From NCBI RefSeq assembly GCF_001641265.1, contig NW_020167531.1, forward strand, positions 682,001 to 746,000: DNA of 64,000 nucleotides. Reading direction: 5' to 3'. Of this stretch, positions 1 through 10,057 are shown in pieces (within the stretch, counting starts at the first letter, position 1; each line of letters starts with the position of its first letter). The stretch is from Pseudogymnoascus destructans (taxonomy: Eukaryota; Ascomycota; Leotiomycetes; Thelebolales; Thelebolaceae). The position numbers and the translations under genes were made by a program. The notes below the pieces were generated by a model. The model saw only the letters and a program-made list of their open reading frames with translations. It ran no database searches and had not been told where the DNA came from.

Positions 1-169
1 CTGGACATAACACGAGGACCTGTCAGGTAGTAGTAGAAACATCTGAGAAAGATGTTCTACTAGCTTGAATTAATTAATCATATTGGTTTGTGTAATAGCT
101 GTTACAAAATGTGCAGGTGTGGTGGGGTGGAGCGTTCACTATGCTGGAGCTTTCGCTATGCATGTATGT
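1..169 (+). mobile_element. 3' end of a pogo-family element (pogo0), cut by window edge
   Basis: The stretch holds the last codons of a pogo transposase followed by a degenerate terminal repeat. Bases about 127-169 resemble the right terminal repeat of the intact element at 2651-4510: both carry two GCTTTCGC-like blocks and end in a CATGTA-type sequence followed by TA. The copy is diverged from the intact one at many positions, so it is an older relative. It lies next to the left part of the hAT element, whose left terminus is not visible here. Confidence 0.65.
3..68 (+). pseudogene. Pogo transposase C-terminal fragment (zinc-knuckle tail)
   Basis: Reading from base 3 gives GHNTRTCQ, the second half of a CCHC zinc knuckle, then a short acidic/hydrophobic tail and a TGA at 66-68. 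The intact minus-strand transposase at 2757-4412 ends with the closely matching GHNARTCQ, so this is the C-terminus of a sister copy in opposite orientation. Whether the rest of the protein is intact lies outside the window. Confidence 0.7.
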
Positions 170-386
170 TAAGTTACGTTATTTAACGTGATTCACACCG
201 AATCAGATTCGATTCATGATCTGATTCAGGCTATTTCTTGATGATTCGAATCATGATTCGGCAAGTATTTGAATGATCCGAATACTTGCCAAGATTGAAT
301 GATCCGAATACTTGCCAAGATGTCTAAGATGTCCAAGCATCTAGCGGTGAGGACTTACTGTCGTCCTCAATATATAGCTTTTTAGA

Positions 387-2611
387 TTGACATTTAATAC
401 ATTCAATCATTACAATTATCATCATTATGGTGATTCCGAGTTGTCTGACGCCCCTGAGGATCTTGACGATCATGTTATTTATGAACATAACAGTAATGAT
501 GGAGTATTCTCATCGTCTTCGCTATCATTACCACAAAGCAGTACCGCAACACTACAGCTACCAGTCACTCATTCTGCTCTTTTTACAAAGAACCTATATT
601 CTCGTACTATCTTAAGAAGCTCTCCTAATAAGATGCAATATGCTTGTACGCAAGAAGGCTGTTCATATATGCCTGAAGCTAAACTGGTATCGCAAAATAC
701 AACAAGCAATTTATGGAGACATATTGAACTAAAGCATCCAACTGTCTTTGAAGCGTCTTCAAAATCTACTCGAAAACTTCAGAATAAAGACAATATCCAC
801 CCTCAGAACCGTGCATCTTTGTCTAGATTCTTCAAGCCAAATCCTCATGGTACAACTCCAGTGTCAGGCACCAAATTCCGAGAATTGTTACTTGCATTCA
901 TCATTATGAATAATCTACCAATGAGATTGGTAGATAAATTCTCATTCCGGCAGCTAGTGCATTACCTCAATCCTTCAGTCTTGAGTATTTCTTCAACGTC
1001 TTTGAAAAAGGACCTACACAGGCAATTTTGCTATCATCGAGGGCAGCTACAACTGGAACTGCATAGTAATATTAAAGCAGGTGGGCGATTATCACTTACG
1101 ACTGATGCTTGGACTGCTATAAATGGAACAGATCATGCTGCTGTTACCGTACACTGGATATCAAAAGATTGGGTCCAACATTCAAGAATCCTAGATGTGA
1201 TAAATCTACTTGAACCTATTCATTCTGGCGAATACCTAGCTCAGCAATTACTCTCAGTTACAGATGATTTCAAAATTACACATGGAGTCTTTACTATCAC
1301 AAGAGACAATGTGTCAAATAATACAGCAATGCAGCAGATGTTCCAACAACAACAAATCAGCCATGGAGCTTTACTGTTAAAGATGGCGATGTACGATGTA
1401 TGGCACATATTATAAATCTAGCTGTTCAAGCAGCTCTTATGATGATGAAAGCTGTACCATCAGAAGAGCTTGAGAGCTATCGAGTTCAAGAGGGTTTAGC
1501 TTATACTCAGATTAATGCTATCTATTCCGAAAAAGAAGAAGTTGTTAACGCTTTAACAAAGCTCCGCAAGCACATCTATGTGTTTAGGAATCGTCGAGGG
1601 TGGAAGGATAGTCTTCGTTCTCATGCTATAGCCACTGGAATCAAGCCTGTTACTCTTACAATTGATATGCCAGTACGATGGAACTCAACATATCATATGC
1701 TTCAAAATGCATTGTCAATGGAGGCACCAATCACAGCCATTTGTGCATCACAGACTCTTGATATAAGCATGCGTGATATCCAGATTTCTTCAAAAGAATG
1801 GGAATTACTTCATGCTCTTGCAGAGTTCTTTGAGATTTTTAAGCGTATCCCAGAAAAGGTGCAAGCAGATGGGTATCCAACATTTAACTACTGTGTTCCA
1901 TATTATCTACGACTAATGGATAAAATTAAGAAGATCAAGAAGACTGTTAAGCATACATGTATCAACGAAGCTTGTACTGCTGCATTCAACAAATTGGACG
2001 ACTATTTCTCACTTGCAACAAGCCAACGGTCAAGCCATTCAACAGTTGCAACAATATGTGATCCTCAGTTTAATTTTAGTATATTTGACTTCTATTTGCC
2101 TGAAAGCTTTTATAACACAAGCAAGGAACGAGCAAGAGCACAGTTTGCAGCTTGTTATAACAAGTATAAAACACGGGACAATGATATTCGAGTAGAGGAA
2201 ATGGATGCTGTGCTTGATAATGAGGATGAGGATATACCTCAAGAAGTGGACTCCGAGGATGAGATGTTTAAGCATCGAAAGCCTATACTTCAAGAGGTTG
2301 AATGGAGACGGTGGCTTAATGAGCCAGGAGTTGATAAGCCTGAGACTAATATCCTTAAATATTGGCAAGCAAAGCAGTATCAGTATCCAATAATTGCACA
2401 AATAGCTCGAGACTATTTAGCAATTCCAGCAACATCAGCAGCATCAGAACGGGTCTTTAGCCAAGGAGCTGACATTGTCACAAAGAAAAGGAATAGACTA
2501 TTACCTTCAACAATTAGATATTTACTATGTCTACGGGATTGGGGGATAATTGTCGACGATGAGGATGTCGAAGATGAGGATGTCGAAGATGCAAGTGAAC
2601 ATATAGGTTAG
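387..2611 (+). pseudogene. hAT transposase, broken by one frameshift
   Basis: The protein would catalyse cut-and-paste transposition. Two overlapping frames make up one transposase. The first (387-1415) has a BED-like zinc finger: CTQEGC near residue 90 followed by HIELKH. The second (1400-2611) opens with the conserved hAT segment CMAHIINLAVQ and ends with the hAT C-terminal dimerisation region, including IPATSAASERVFS and a KRNRL block, then an acidic tail. The frames switch between about 1360 and 1400, where the plausible continuation FTVKDGDVRCMAH is one base out of phase with the upstream frame. With no GT-AG intron that cleanly removes the shift, I call it a dead gene. The start at 387 is the first ATG of the frame; the exact N-terminus is uncertain. 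Confidence 0.85.
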
Positions 2612-2650
2612 GCATAGTTAAATATTTTCCATAGTTTTCAATATTCTATA

Positions 2651-4510
2651 ACGTACATGTATAGCGAAAGCGCCAAACAAGCGAAAGCACCAAAATTATC
2701 TACCCTCACGACAAACATTGCGATAAATCTACCACAACATTAGAAATCAATTGAAACTACTCGGAGTCCTCTTCCTCAGAGGTGTCTATTACAATCTGAC
2801 ACGTGCGCGCATTGTGCCCAGTCTCACCACACTTGCCACAGCGACGGGCACGGGTTTCTTCCCTTGGCTTCCGACCACGGCTTGCCCTTATTTCCTGCTC
2901 TACCTGCTGCACAACATCCCTCTCATCCTGTAGCTCTTGCGCCCCTTGTTGACTAAGTGATCCTCCTTGCTGTAGTCGTGTTTTCCTAGCTCTCCGGCGC
3001 TTGCTTAGTACTTCATTTGCCTGTCGTAGGTTTTGGTTCTCTCCCTTTAGCAGTGCTAATTGATGCATTATTTGCGATGCACCCTTTGTAAACTGGTCAA
3101 CAGCTGCATAGATTGAGGTTGGAGAGCTATTTTGATGGCGTGAAATCCGAGTTTTAATAAATGTAGACTGTGACATAGCTTCAATTGGGTTGTTTGGTGT
3201 CTGAGAAACCCAAGGTTGAGCAGTACCTGGGCGGGAGCTTGGAGGCGTTGGTGTCCTTAACTTAAGATCAAGTGTAGATATCACTCTCTCAGGGTCAAAT
3301 GGAAGAAGCCCTGCCCCTCGGAACCCGCCTCGAATGTTACTTTCCGTCATTGTAGTGTTAAATGCAGCGTGGAAGGCAGGAAAGAAGTCATCCTTTGTAA
3401 TATGAGAAATATGAGCCTGCATCATATGTTCAATTTGCCGACCATAGGCCTGCTTTAACGGGCCGAAACAGCCAACATCAAGTGGCTGGAGTAGATGAGA
3501 AGAGTGAGCAGGCATACAAAGCGTAATAATGTTGTGTTCCTTGCAGTACTCCTCAAACTCATCTGAGTGGTGGCTCTCATGACCATCAAGGACTAACAAG
3601 CGATAACCACCAACACTCTGGGCCTTTGTATGCTTCTCAAAGTGCTGAATCCAATCCATGCCTCTCTCGTTTGTAGTCCAGCCATTTTCAGTAACAGAAA
3701 TCACCCAATCGCTTGAAAATCCACTATTCTCATACCAAGATGTAAGGTGGTTTTTGCCTGCAACAATGATAAATGGTGGTACTGCCCAACCTTGAGAACT
3801 AACGCCTTGGATTACTGTAACCCATTCCCGATTACCAGGCTGTACCTTCTTTGCTTTTGCCCGCCCGTCTGAGCTTGTTACAACCATAGCAGTTGAGATA
3901 ACGCCCATCATAAACCCAGTCTCATCAAAGTTGTAGATATCTGCTTCATCGATACCATATTTCGCAATTGTGTTACGCACAAGCTCAAACCAGCCATTAA
4001 TAACTTCTGGATCTTCGCACTTAGCCCTCTGGTAGTCGTATTTGCGCTGAAAGCGTGTCTGGAGCTCTACACGCCGCTTAACAAAGTTTGAAGCCCAACG
4101 CGACCCAACGCGTGACGCGTCGCGTGTTGCAAGTAGTCGACTTGCCATATCTTCAACAACAGACAGCCGAGGAGGAAACCCTTTGGCAGCTAGGTCGAGT
4201 ATATACTGAACAAGGACGGACTCCTCTAGGTTAGTTAATTTCCGTGAGTTGGCTTGGATATCGCGTCGTGAAGGTACACCATCTAGACGACGACCTAGCT
4301 TGCGGTGGTCCACAGAATAGATCCTAGCAGCAACTCGAAGGCGTAACTTTGGGTCGCTTTGCATAGCCTGGATAGCTAGCACTAATTGGCTTTCATCGTT
4401 TTTATGGGGCATGTTTTGTTGTTGAGGAATTTAACATTTAGTTGGGGGGTTTGGTCACCGCATCATTTTGGCGCTTTCGCTTGTTTGGCGCTTTCGCTAT
4501 ACATGTACGT
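2651..4510 (-). mobile_element. Intact pogo (Fot1-like) element pogo1, TA-flanked
   Basis: The 1860-bp element starts ACGTACATGTATAGCG and ends with its inverted complement, with TA at 2649-2650 and 4511-4512, the pogo/Tc1-mariner target duplication. The inner terminal repeats (through about 2694 and from 4466) contain two GCGAAAGC-type blocks each and differ by about one base. It encodes one full-length transposase on the minus strand. It sits 3' of the hAT transposase gene, so it inserted after the hAT element did. Confidence 0.9.
2757..4412 (-). CDS. Pogo-family transposase, full length (551 aa)
   Basis: It carries out TA-targeted cut-and-paste transposition in the nucleus. Order of domains: an N-terminal psq-type helix-turn-helix (residues about 5-50), a CENP-B/Tc5-type helix-turn-helix (about 65-130), a DDE_1 catalytic core, a basic KRRRARKTR stretch and a C-terminal CCHC zinc knuckle (CGKCGETGHNARTC). 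Catalytic acidic residues are visible in YNFDETGFMMG, LLVLDGHESHH and HLLQPLDVGCF. The frame is open throughout and the length is normal for fungal pogo transposases. The start is the only ATG upstream of the HTH. With near-perfect terminal repeats and TA flanks, the copy could be active; no expression evidence is available. Confidence 0.95.
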   Translation of the reverse strand: MPHKNDESQLVLAIQAMQSDPKLRLRVAARIYSVDHRKLGRRLDGVPSRRDIQANSRKLTNLEESVLVQYILDLAAKGFPPRLSVVEDMASRLLATRDASRVGSRWASNFVKRRVELQTRFQRKYDYQRAKCEDPEVINGWFELVRNTIAKYGIDEADIYNFDETGFMMGVISTAMVVTSSDGRAKAKKVQPGNREWVTVIQGVSSQGWAVPPFIIVAGKNHLTSWYENSGFSSDWVISVTENGWTTNERGMDWIQHFEKHTKAQSVGGYRLLVLDGHESHHSDEFEEYCKEHNIITLCMPAHSSHLLQPLDVGCFGPLKQAYGRQIEHMMQAHISHITKDDFFPAFHAAFNTTMTESNIRGGFRGAGLLPFDPERVISTLDLKLRTPTPPSSRPGTAQPWVSQTPNNPIEAMSQSTFIKTRISRHQNSSPTSIYAAVDQFTKGASQIMHQLALLKGENQNLRQANEVLSKRRRARKTRLQQGGSLSQQGAQELQDERDVVQQVEQEIRASRGRKPREETRARRCGKCGETGHNARTCQIVIDTSEEEDSE

Positions 4511-4654
4511 TACACTCTATCAAAGATTCGAATCATGACTCGAATTAGATTCGAGTCATGATTCGGCGAATACCTCAAAAATATGAATGAATCACCAAAT
4601 CGCCGAATCGTATTCGGGAGGTGATTCGCCGCACACTGGGTGGCACAGGACGTG

Positions 4655-5377
4655 CATCTCTCCAAATATCTATATCATATTTGGAAATCCTGCTAACAAA
4701 AAATGAACGATAATGGAAAAGTAAGTATACCCGCCCCTCGCTATAGTTTTTTTCTAATGCTGCCCCTGTAGATTCTCGAGTATTGCCTATTTCAACCAGG
4801 TCTTTTCCTGAACTATTTGGCATCTCCACACAGGACCTCTAAAGTGGTTCCGCTAAATACGATGTTCGACTTCGAGAAACGGCGTGCAATTGTCGTCGAA
4901 GGCCATGATTTCGTCACGACTTTCACCCCCGTCCAAGATCTTACTGGAGTTGTTGTTGAGGCAATCGAACGTGGCTAGTGGCCCGTTATTGGTGGCATCA
5001 GTGGCAATGGAGTTACTGTCTCACAGCTCCTCAAGATAGGACGAAAGAGTTCGAGGTATGCTTTAATTTTCTTACATCGGAAAAGATAAATTGTACGCTG
5101 ACTAGAGATAACAGATCATCCATTTGCCATCGACACCGTGAAACTCGAAGACCTCGAAGCTGGGAAGCTCAAAACCTCATAGAAATTTGAAACGAGGCAC
5201 CCAAGTGTCTCTGAAGAACAGGCTTCGGAGGCTTTGAAATCTGTGCTCATCAGTACGCTCCAGAACGGTGCAAAGGGAGCGTGGGATGTGTCGGACGAGT
5301 TTAATCGAATCCTGCCGGAATATAAGTTCACTCAGACGGAGGACTTCCTGGACAAGGTATGGAACGACAAGCCATAG
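4655..5377 (+). pseudogene. NmrA-like NAD(P)-binding protein remnant, 5' truncated
   Basis: Three coding blocks read as the C-terminal half of an NmrA/isoflavone-reductase-like protein: ILEYCLFQPGLFLNYLASP after an intron ending CCCCTGTAG near 4780; TMFDFEKRRAIVVEGHDFV; and AKGAWDVSDEFNRILPEYK near the end. Two in-frame TAG codons interrupt it (4976-4978 and 5180-5182), the upstream exon needs a one-base shift, and the intron at about 5056-5114 does not restore phase. The 5' half is missing where the hAT right end abuts, so the hAT element probably landed in this gene. Family members bind NADP and include redox sensors and reductases; the substrate cannot be inferred. Confidence 0.75.
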
Positions 5378-6066
5378 CGATATATGGTCTTCTAGTGTGT
5401 GGAATAGATGCTTGTTTTGTTGAAATTAATTCTTGGTGTGTGCTATATCCCATCCGGGGGCACCATGGACAAAATGTGCCGGTTTCATGTGACTCTTTGT
5501 GTGGTATCACTGGGATCTGAAATATCACAGGAAGGAAACGAACAAAGCATCAATACATCCTTCCTTCCTTCTCCCCGAAACTCTCATCAAGAAATCCCAA
5601 CAAAGGCAGACCACCTTCAAGAACACTTATTCATTTCCCCCGTCCCAAACTCATTGTCAGTGCTTTAATACCAAACCACGGAGTCTTGCATTAATTGTCC
5701 GCATCACAAACAAATACGGAGCCCCTTCACGATCCCCTCCATTGTCCGTCCAGCCCGGAGTACTCTTACTCTGGAAACAATCGAGCCTTAGTTCAGTGAC
5801 TCGAATTATTTGAGGAGCAATGAATAACAATGGAAGGACAATAGAGACTAATATCCGATTCAGCTCCCGAGGGATGAATAGATCTTTTGACTATTGTCTA
5901 CTTTATGGATATATAATGCACACGCATGACCTGGATAATTGCTCTTCAGATCCACAAGCATCTTCGCGACTGTCCCTTCGTGGGCACAAGAGCAGTCCAC
6001 ATATCAGCATCAACAACAACAGCGAAGCAAATAATATAGGTAAGAAAAACTACATCCCCATCCAAA
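5378..6066. other. Intergenic; promoter side of the RING gene
   Basis: I see no supported gene. The stretch should hold the promoter and 5' leader of the RING gene that begins at 6067; an A-rich leader (AAGAAAAACTACATCCCC) directly precedes that ATG. Short open frames here have no recognisable domains. Confidence 0.5.
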
Positions 6067-6600
6067 ATGTCTGATCCCTCTTCTGGTTATCTCGCCTCTG
6101 GCTCTGACCCCGCCTCTGGCTCCGATCCCGCTTATGGCTCTGATCCAGCTGGCCCCTACCAGACCTCCATGGAGAACAGGTTCATTTCCCCCTTAACCCC
6201 CTTCCTCAATCACATAGCATTCGTCGAAGACGGCCCTCCCATCGAACGCTGGTGTGAGCAGCGCCGAATATACTACGCCCACTGCACGCACGTCATCAAT
6301 TTTAATCGGTGCAACCATCCAATGAATCCAACAGGCGTCTGCAACCCGGCAGTCTGCCGCTACCCACCTGACTATGCCACCTATGCCGAATATCTATGTC
6401 CGAACTGTCAGCGCTGCGGCCGCCCTGAACCGCCCCCCACCGAGGATGACCTCATTCGCTCCAATAACGAATGGCGTACCCGCTCGAACTCGAGTCGTGA
6501 CAGATTCTTCCAGCTCGTCAGCGAAGCGCAGCAGGATGGCAACTTGGCTTTGCGCGATCTCGCGGACCCGGAGGAGCTATTTGAAGACCCCGACATACTA

Positions 6601-8591
6601 CTCGGTGTTCCACCCACTCGCTTCGCTCGTAGGTGGCGACAGCAAGTTGTGCGTGCGACAGCAAGATGTGCGTACACCGCTATTTTGATATATAGAAAAA
6701 ATAATAGTATTCTTCATAACGTAGTATCTACAATGCCTCAAAATAACGATCCTACTATGATTGCTCGCCTTAATGAGGCCCAACAGTTCTTCTTAAAACA
6801 ACCAAGTACATATACAATTGCTTGGGTTGCAAATAAATTCAATGTCAACCGTGAGACACTCCGATGTCGTATTACGAGTACTACGTCTCCTCAATTACCC
6901 CACGGAGGTAGCAATCGAGTCTTATCTCAATCGCAAGAGACCGCGGTCTGTCAATTCATATACGACCAACTTGAGCGCGGGGTCCCTGCCAACCGATCTA
7001 TGATACTACGGGCAGTTGCAGACTTACGACCTAATCGTACGATACCATCACAACGGTGGCTACAACGCTTTCTAAAAGCACACCCCGAATTTCATACAAT
7101 TCACACGAAGACGTTAAATACACATCGGAAGCAAGCACAAAAGAAAGAGGTGTTTGAGGAATTCTTTCTCACATATAACGCCCTTATTACAAAACATAAC
7201 ATTAAGCCATATAATTTATGGAATGTTGATGAGACAGGCTATATGATTGGGTGTTATAAGTCTACGGCTGTTATTGTACCAATCGGTGTAAAGCAGTGGA
7301 CTGTTGATAATCCTGAGAATCGGCTCTCTGTTACTGTAATTGAGGCAGTAAATGCAAGTGGTGCTGCACTTGCAGAAGCTATCATTATCCCTGGCAAACT
7401 TCATATGGATTCATGGTACAATGATGACCTTGAGCCAAATGCTCTCATTATTGTAAATGAGAGCGGGTATTCAAACGACGACATTGCAATCCAATACCTT
7501 ATGCATTTTATCCAACTATCTGCAGAGCATATGGCACCAGATGATACTCGCCTCTTATTACTTGACGGCCATGACTCTCATAAAACAGAGCGCTTTCTTA
7601 CATTAGCAGAAGAGCATAACATTGTTATTTGCTGCCTTCCTGCTCATACAACACATCTATTACAACCTCTTGATGTAGCGGTTTTTAAGCAGTGCAAACA
7701 CTTTCATCAAAAGGCACTTGATCAAGCAGTACGTAGCTACGACTATGAGTATAAGCTACGTACGTTCCTTTCAGACCTCCCGCAAATCCGACGGCAATCT
7801 CTAACTGTCCGTACAATTCAATCTGGTTGGAGAAATACAGGACTATATCCATATAATCCTCCACTTGTAATTGACAAGATACAAGAGACTCGGAATCAAA
7901 CACCTGATTATGAGCCATTTGCTTCATATAATATTATCTCAACACCGAAAACAACTATGCAAAGTGTGCAAGCGGTTGAACATTGGCAGAAGAGAGCAGA
8001 GGAAGCTTTCTCATCGCCTTCAAGAGAAGGGTTTCAATCATTTGCACGTGGAACTACAGTTGTTCTACACCGGGCAGAGCTCTATAAGACCGAGCTAGAT
8101 ATTATGACTCTACGTGCAGTAGAGCAGAAGGCAGCAAAGGCAAGGGCACGGAAATCACTACAGAAAGGAGGGCAGTTATATGCATCAGATGCACGGAAAA
8201 TGCGGGAAGAGAAGAAAGCAAAGTTGCAAGCAAAAGCAGACGCAAGAGCAGCAAGGGAATCGGACCAAGTAGTAAAGCAGCTACAAGCGCAAGCACGTAA
8301 AATCGAAATTGAAGAGCGTAAGGTTGAGAGGAAGCGGGTAGCAGAGCGGAAGAAGGAAGGGTTGAAATCAAAAGTGATCATTTTACGGTATAGTAAGGAT
8401 CAAAGTGATAGTAGCAATAGTGGCAGTAGCGATAGTGATAATAGTTCTATTGATTTTATGTTTTAATTATATAGTTATATAGTTGATATATAAGGCGTCT
8501 TTTTCTTCGTTTTATGTGTCGCACATCTTGCTGTCGCACGCACAACTTGCTGTCGCCACCTACGAGCGAAGCGAGTGGGTGGAACACCGAG
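6601..8591 (+). mobile_element. Intact pogo element pogo2 with perfect 72-bp inverted repeats
   Basis: The ends are 6601-6672 and 8520-8591, exact reverse complements over 72 bases, beginning CTCGGTGTTCCACCCACTCG. The element is flanked by TA at 6599-6600 and 8592-8593. The 1991-bp unit encodes one complete transposase in the same orientation as the host RING gene. Perfect repeats and an open frame point to a recent insertion. Its repeats are unrelated to those of pogo1, so it is a separate subfamily. Confidence 0.97.
6733..8466 (+). CDS. Pogo-family transposase of pogo2 (577 aa)
   Basis: Start at ATG 6733 is the first in-frame Met inside the element; the same frame is also open upstream through the terminal repeat into the host RING exon. 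An N-terminal helix-turn-helix (around PSTYTIAWVANKFNVNRETL) and a CENP-B-type DNA-binding region are followed by a DDE core with NVDETGYMIGC, LLLLDGHDSHK and HLLQPLDVAVF carrying the acidic residues. The C-terminal 120 residues are Lys/Arg/Ala/Glu rich and should form a coiled coil, ending in a Ser/Asp/Asn tail. No zinc knuckle is present, unlike pogo1. No inactivating change is seen. Confidence 0.95.
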   Translation: MPQNNDPTMIARLNEAQQFFLKQPSTYTIAWVANKFNVNRETLRCRITSTTSPQLPHGGSNRVLSQSQETAVCQFIYDQLERGVPANRSMILRAVADLRPNRTIPSQRWLQRFLKAHPEFHTIHTKTLNTHRKQAQKKEVFEEFFLTYNALITKHNIKPYNLWNVDETGYMIGCYKSTAVIVPIGVKQWTVDNPENRLSVTVIEAVNASGAALAEAIIIPGKLHMDSWYNDDLEPNALIIVNESGYSNDDIAIQYLMHFIQLSAEHMAPDDTRLLLLDGHDSHKTERFLTLAEEHNIVICCLPAHTTHLLQPLDVAVFKQCKHFHQKALDQAVRSYDYEYKLRTFLSDLPQIRRQSLTVRTIQSGWRNTGLYPYNPPLVIDKIQETRNQTPDYEPFASYNIISTPKTTMQSVQAVEHWQKRAEEAFSSPSREGFQSFARGTTVVLHRAELYKTELDIMTLRAVEQKAAKARARKSLQKGGQLYASDARKMREEKKAKLQAKADARAARESDQVVKQLQAQARKIEIEERKVERKRVAERKKEGLKSKVIILRYSKDQSDSSNSGSSDSDNSSIDFMF

Positions 8592-9294
8592 TAGGCCAGG
8601 AGATCCTTGCGGAGCTGGCTGCCGCCGACATGGACGATATACGCGATGATCCCGTGGAGGAGGATAGCGACGCCGAAGATGACGACAATTCCGGAGGCGG
8701 CTCCTCTAGACCCCCGGTCCTCCCCCCTCTCTCTGATCCCGACGATGCTATGGAGTTCGAGCCCTATGAAGGAGGGCCTGACGAGTCCAAAGGCTGGGTC
8801 GCGCGCCTCCGGCGGGAAGACGCAACAGTAGCGCGCGCACAGTGGTTCGCTCGGCTCGCCTGGCGCCACGCTACGGCACGCGCGCGGGGAAGAATCCAGG
8901 CGTTGTACTACGTCCCCGATAATGCGAGTGACGAGACGGGTCTGCTGGAGCGCCCAGATCCGGTACCGGTGGGAGACACGTGTGCCGTCTGTATGATGGA
9001 CTTGGGCGCGGAAGGCAGCGACGGCGAGGATGTCCGTCGCCTACCATGCGGTCATCTGTTCCATTATGAGTGTATTTTGAGGTGGTTGTATAATGGCAAT
9101 TGCCCGGTTTGCAGGCATAGGTATGTGTTGAGGGGCATTCCGCGGTTTGTGAATGAGGAAGGACAGAATAGTTGGAGCAGTCTAAGTGCCCTGGGTGAGA
9201 CGCCGTCTCCGCCTCATTTTACGCCTGTGCCGCCGCCATTGCCTGGCGTGCCGCATATAGGCGGGATACCGCTTATACCAGGAGGTGTGCTAAG

Positions 9295-9488
9295 AGGTCA
9301 ACAGCAAGGAGGTCCACGACAAGGATGTCCACAGCAAGGAGGTCCACAGCAAGGATGTCCACGGCAAGGAGGTCAACAGCAAGGAGGTCAACAGCAAGGA
9401 GGTCAACAGCAAGGAGGTCAACAGCAAGGAGGTCAACAGCAAGGAGGTCAACAGCAAGGAGGTCAACAGCAAGGAGGCGAACAGCAAG
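9295..9488 (+). repeat. 15-bp coding minisatellite (Gly-Gln-Gln-Gln-Gly)
   Basis: About thirteen tandem copies of CAACAGCAAGGAGGT and variants encode repeated GQQQG units at the C-terminal end of the RING protein. The first copies vary (CCACGACAAGGATGT), while the downstream seven or so are nearly identical, which suggests recent expansion. Leucine/valine-rich and arginine-rich frames on other phases are repeat artefacts. Confidence 0.9.
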
Positions 9489-9837
9489 AGGGTGGGCCAC
9501 CGATTAGAACAACGAGGAACAGGCCGAAGTCGACTTATTCGTATGATTTGCGGAACACTGGCCAAGGAGGTGGTATCAAGGGAGGTGGCAGCCCGGCGTG
9601 AGGTGGCCAAAAAGTTAGCCCGCTATCCGTCCTGAGTGTGGATAGCAAGGGCGGTGGTAAGTGAGTGTGTTTTTCTTTTGTTGTCGAGGAGCCTTGGGGT
9701 AAGTTGTGTGTTTCTTTTGTTTTGCTTTTATCATGGGGGATCTTTTGGGAATGAAGTATAAATATATAGACGGATTAGGGGTTTAATAGAAGGCATGCAT
9801 TTTGTTTTGGATCTTAGATCTTTGGATTTTTGTAAAC

Positions 9838-9890
9838 GAATGTGTTTGCCATGTGTTTGCCATGTGTTTGCCATGTGTTTGCCATGCGTC
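9838..9890 (+). repeat. 12-bp tandem repeat (TGTGTTTGCCAT)
   Basis: Four consecutive copies of TGTGTTTGCCAT lie in noncoding sequence downstream of the RING gene. No function is apparent. The surrounding 9602-9950 holds the gene's presumed 3' UTR and nothing else I can support. Confidence 0.8.
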
Positions 9891-10057
9891 TACATGCCGT
9901 GCATAATAGATAATAGATCTAACATCTACACTATACCATTCCCCGCCTGCAACTCATTCCCTCGTAGTTTGCCCCCGTAAGTCCTGGTCACAGCCTACCC
10001 AGAATAGAACCCCCCCCCCAAAACCATCCCAGCCACCCCCCAGCACATCTCCTAAAC

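Larger units (their letters stand above)
172..4638 (+). mobile_element. hAT-family DNA transposon, interrupted by pogo1
   Basis: A hAT transposase (387-2611) is flanked by AT-rich sequence with repeated ATTCGAATCATGATTCGG-like subterminal motifs, seen at about 200-320 on the left and 4525-4620 on the right. The right end is placed at CACTG (4634-4638), the reverse of a typical CAGTG hAT terminus. No matching left terminus or 8-bp duplication was found, because a pogo remnant occupies that side. The intact pogo1 (2651-4510) lies inside the element, after the transposase stop. Confidence 0.6.
6067..9601 (+). pseudogene. Host RING-H2 finger protein gene split by pogo2
   Basis: The likely product is a RING-type E3 ubiquitin ligase. 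The 5' part (6067-6600, 178 codons) encodes a Ser/Gly/Asp-rich N-terminus and a Cys/His-rich segment including YLCPNCQRCG. The 3' part (8594-9601) begins in the correct phase and encodes an acidic linker, a RING-H2 domain (CAVCMMDLG, then LPCGHLFHYECILRWL and CPVCR) and a Gln/Gly repeat tail. Removing 6601-8591 plus one TA joins codon 178 directly to GQEILAEL with no stop, predicting 513 residues. With the insert in place, translation runs from the host start into the transposase with no stop, giving a fusion lacking the RING. The gene is therefore knocked out recently, unless the element excises. Confidence 0.88.

Noticed and set aside
9273..9610. Leu/Val-rich and Arg/Ser-rich open frames across the RING tail
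   Set aside because: They are other phases of the 15-bp coding repeat; a repeat unit divisible by three keeps every frame open.
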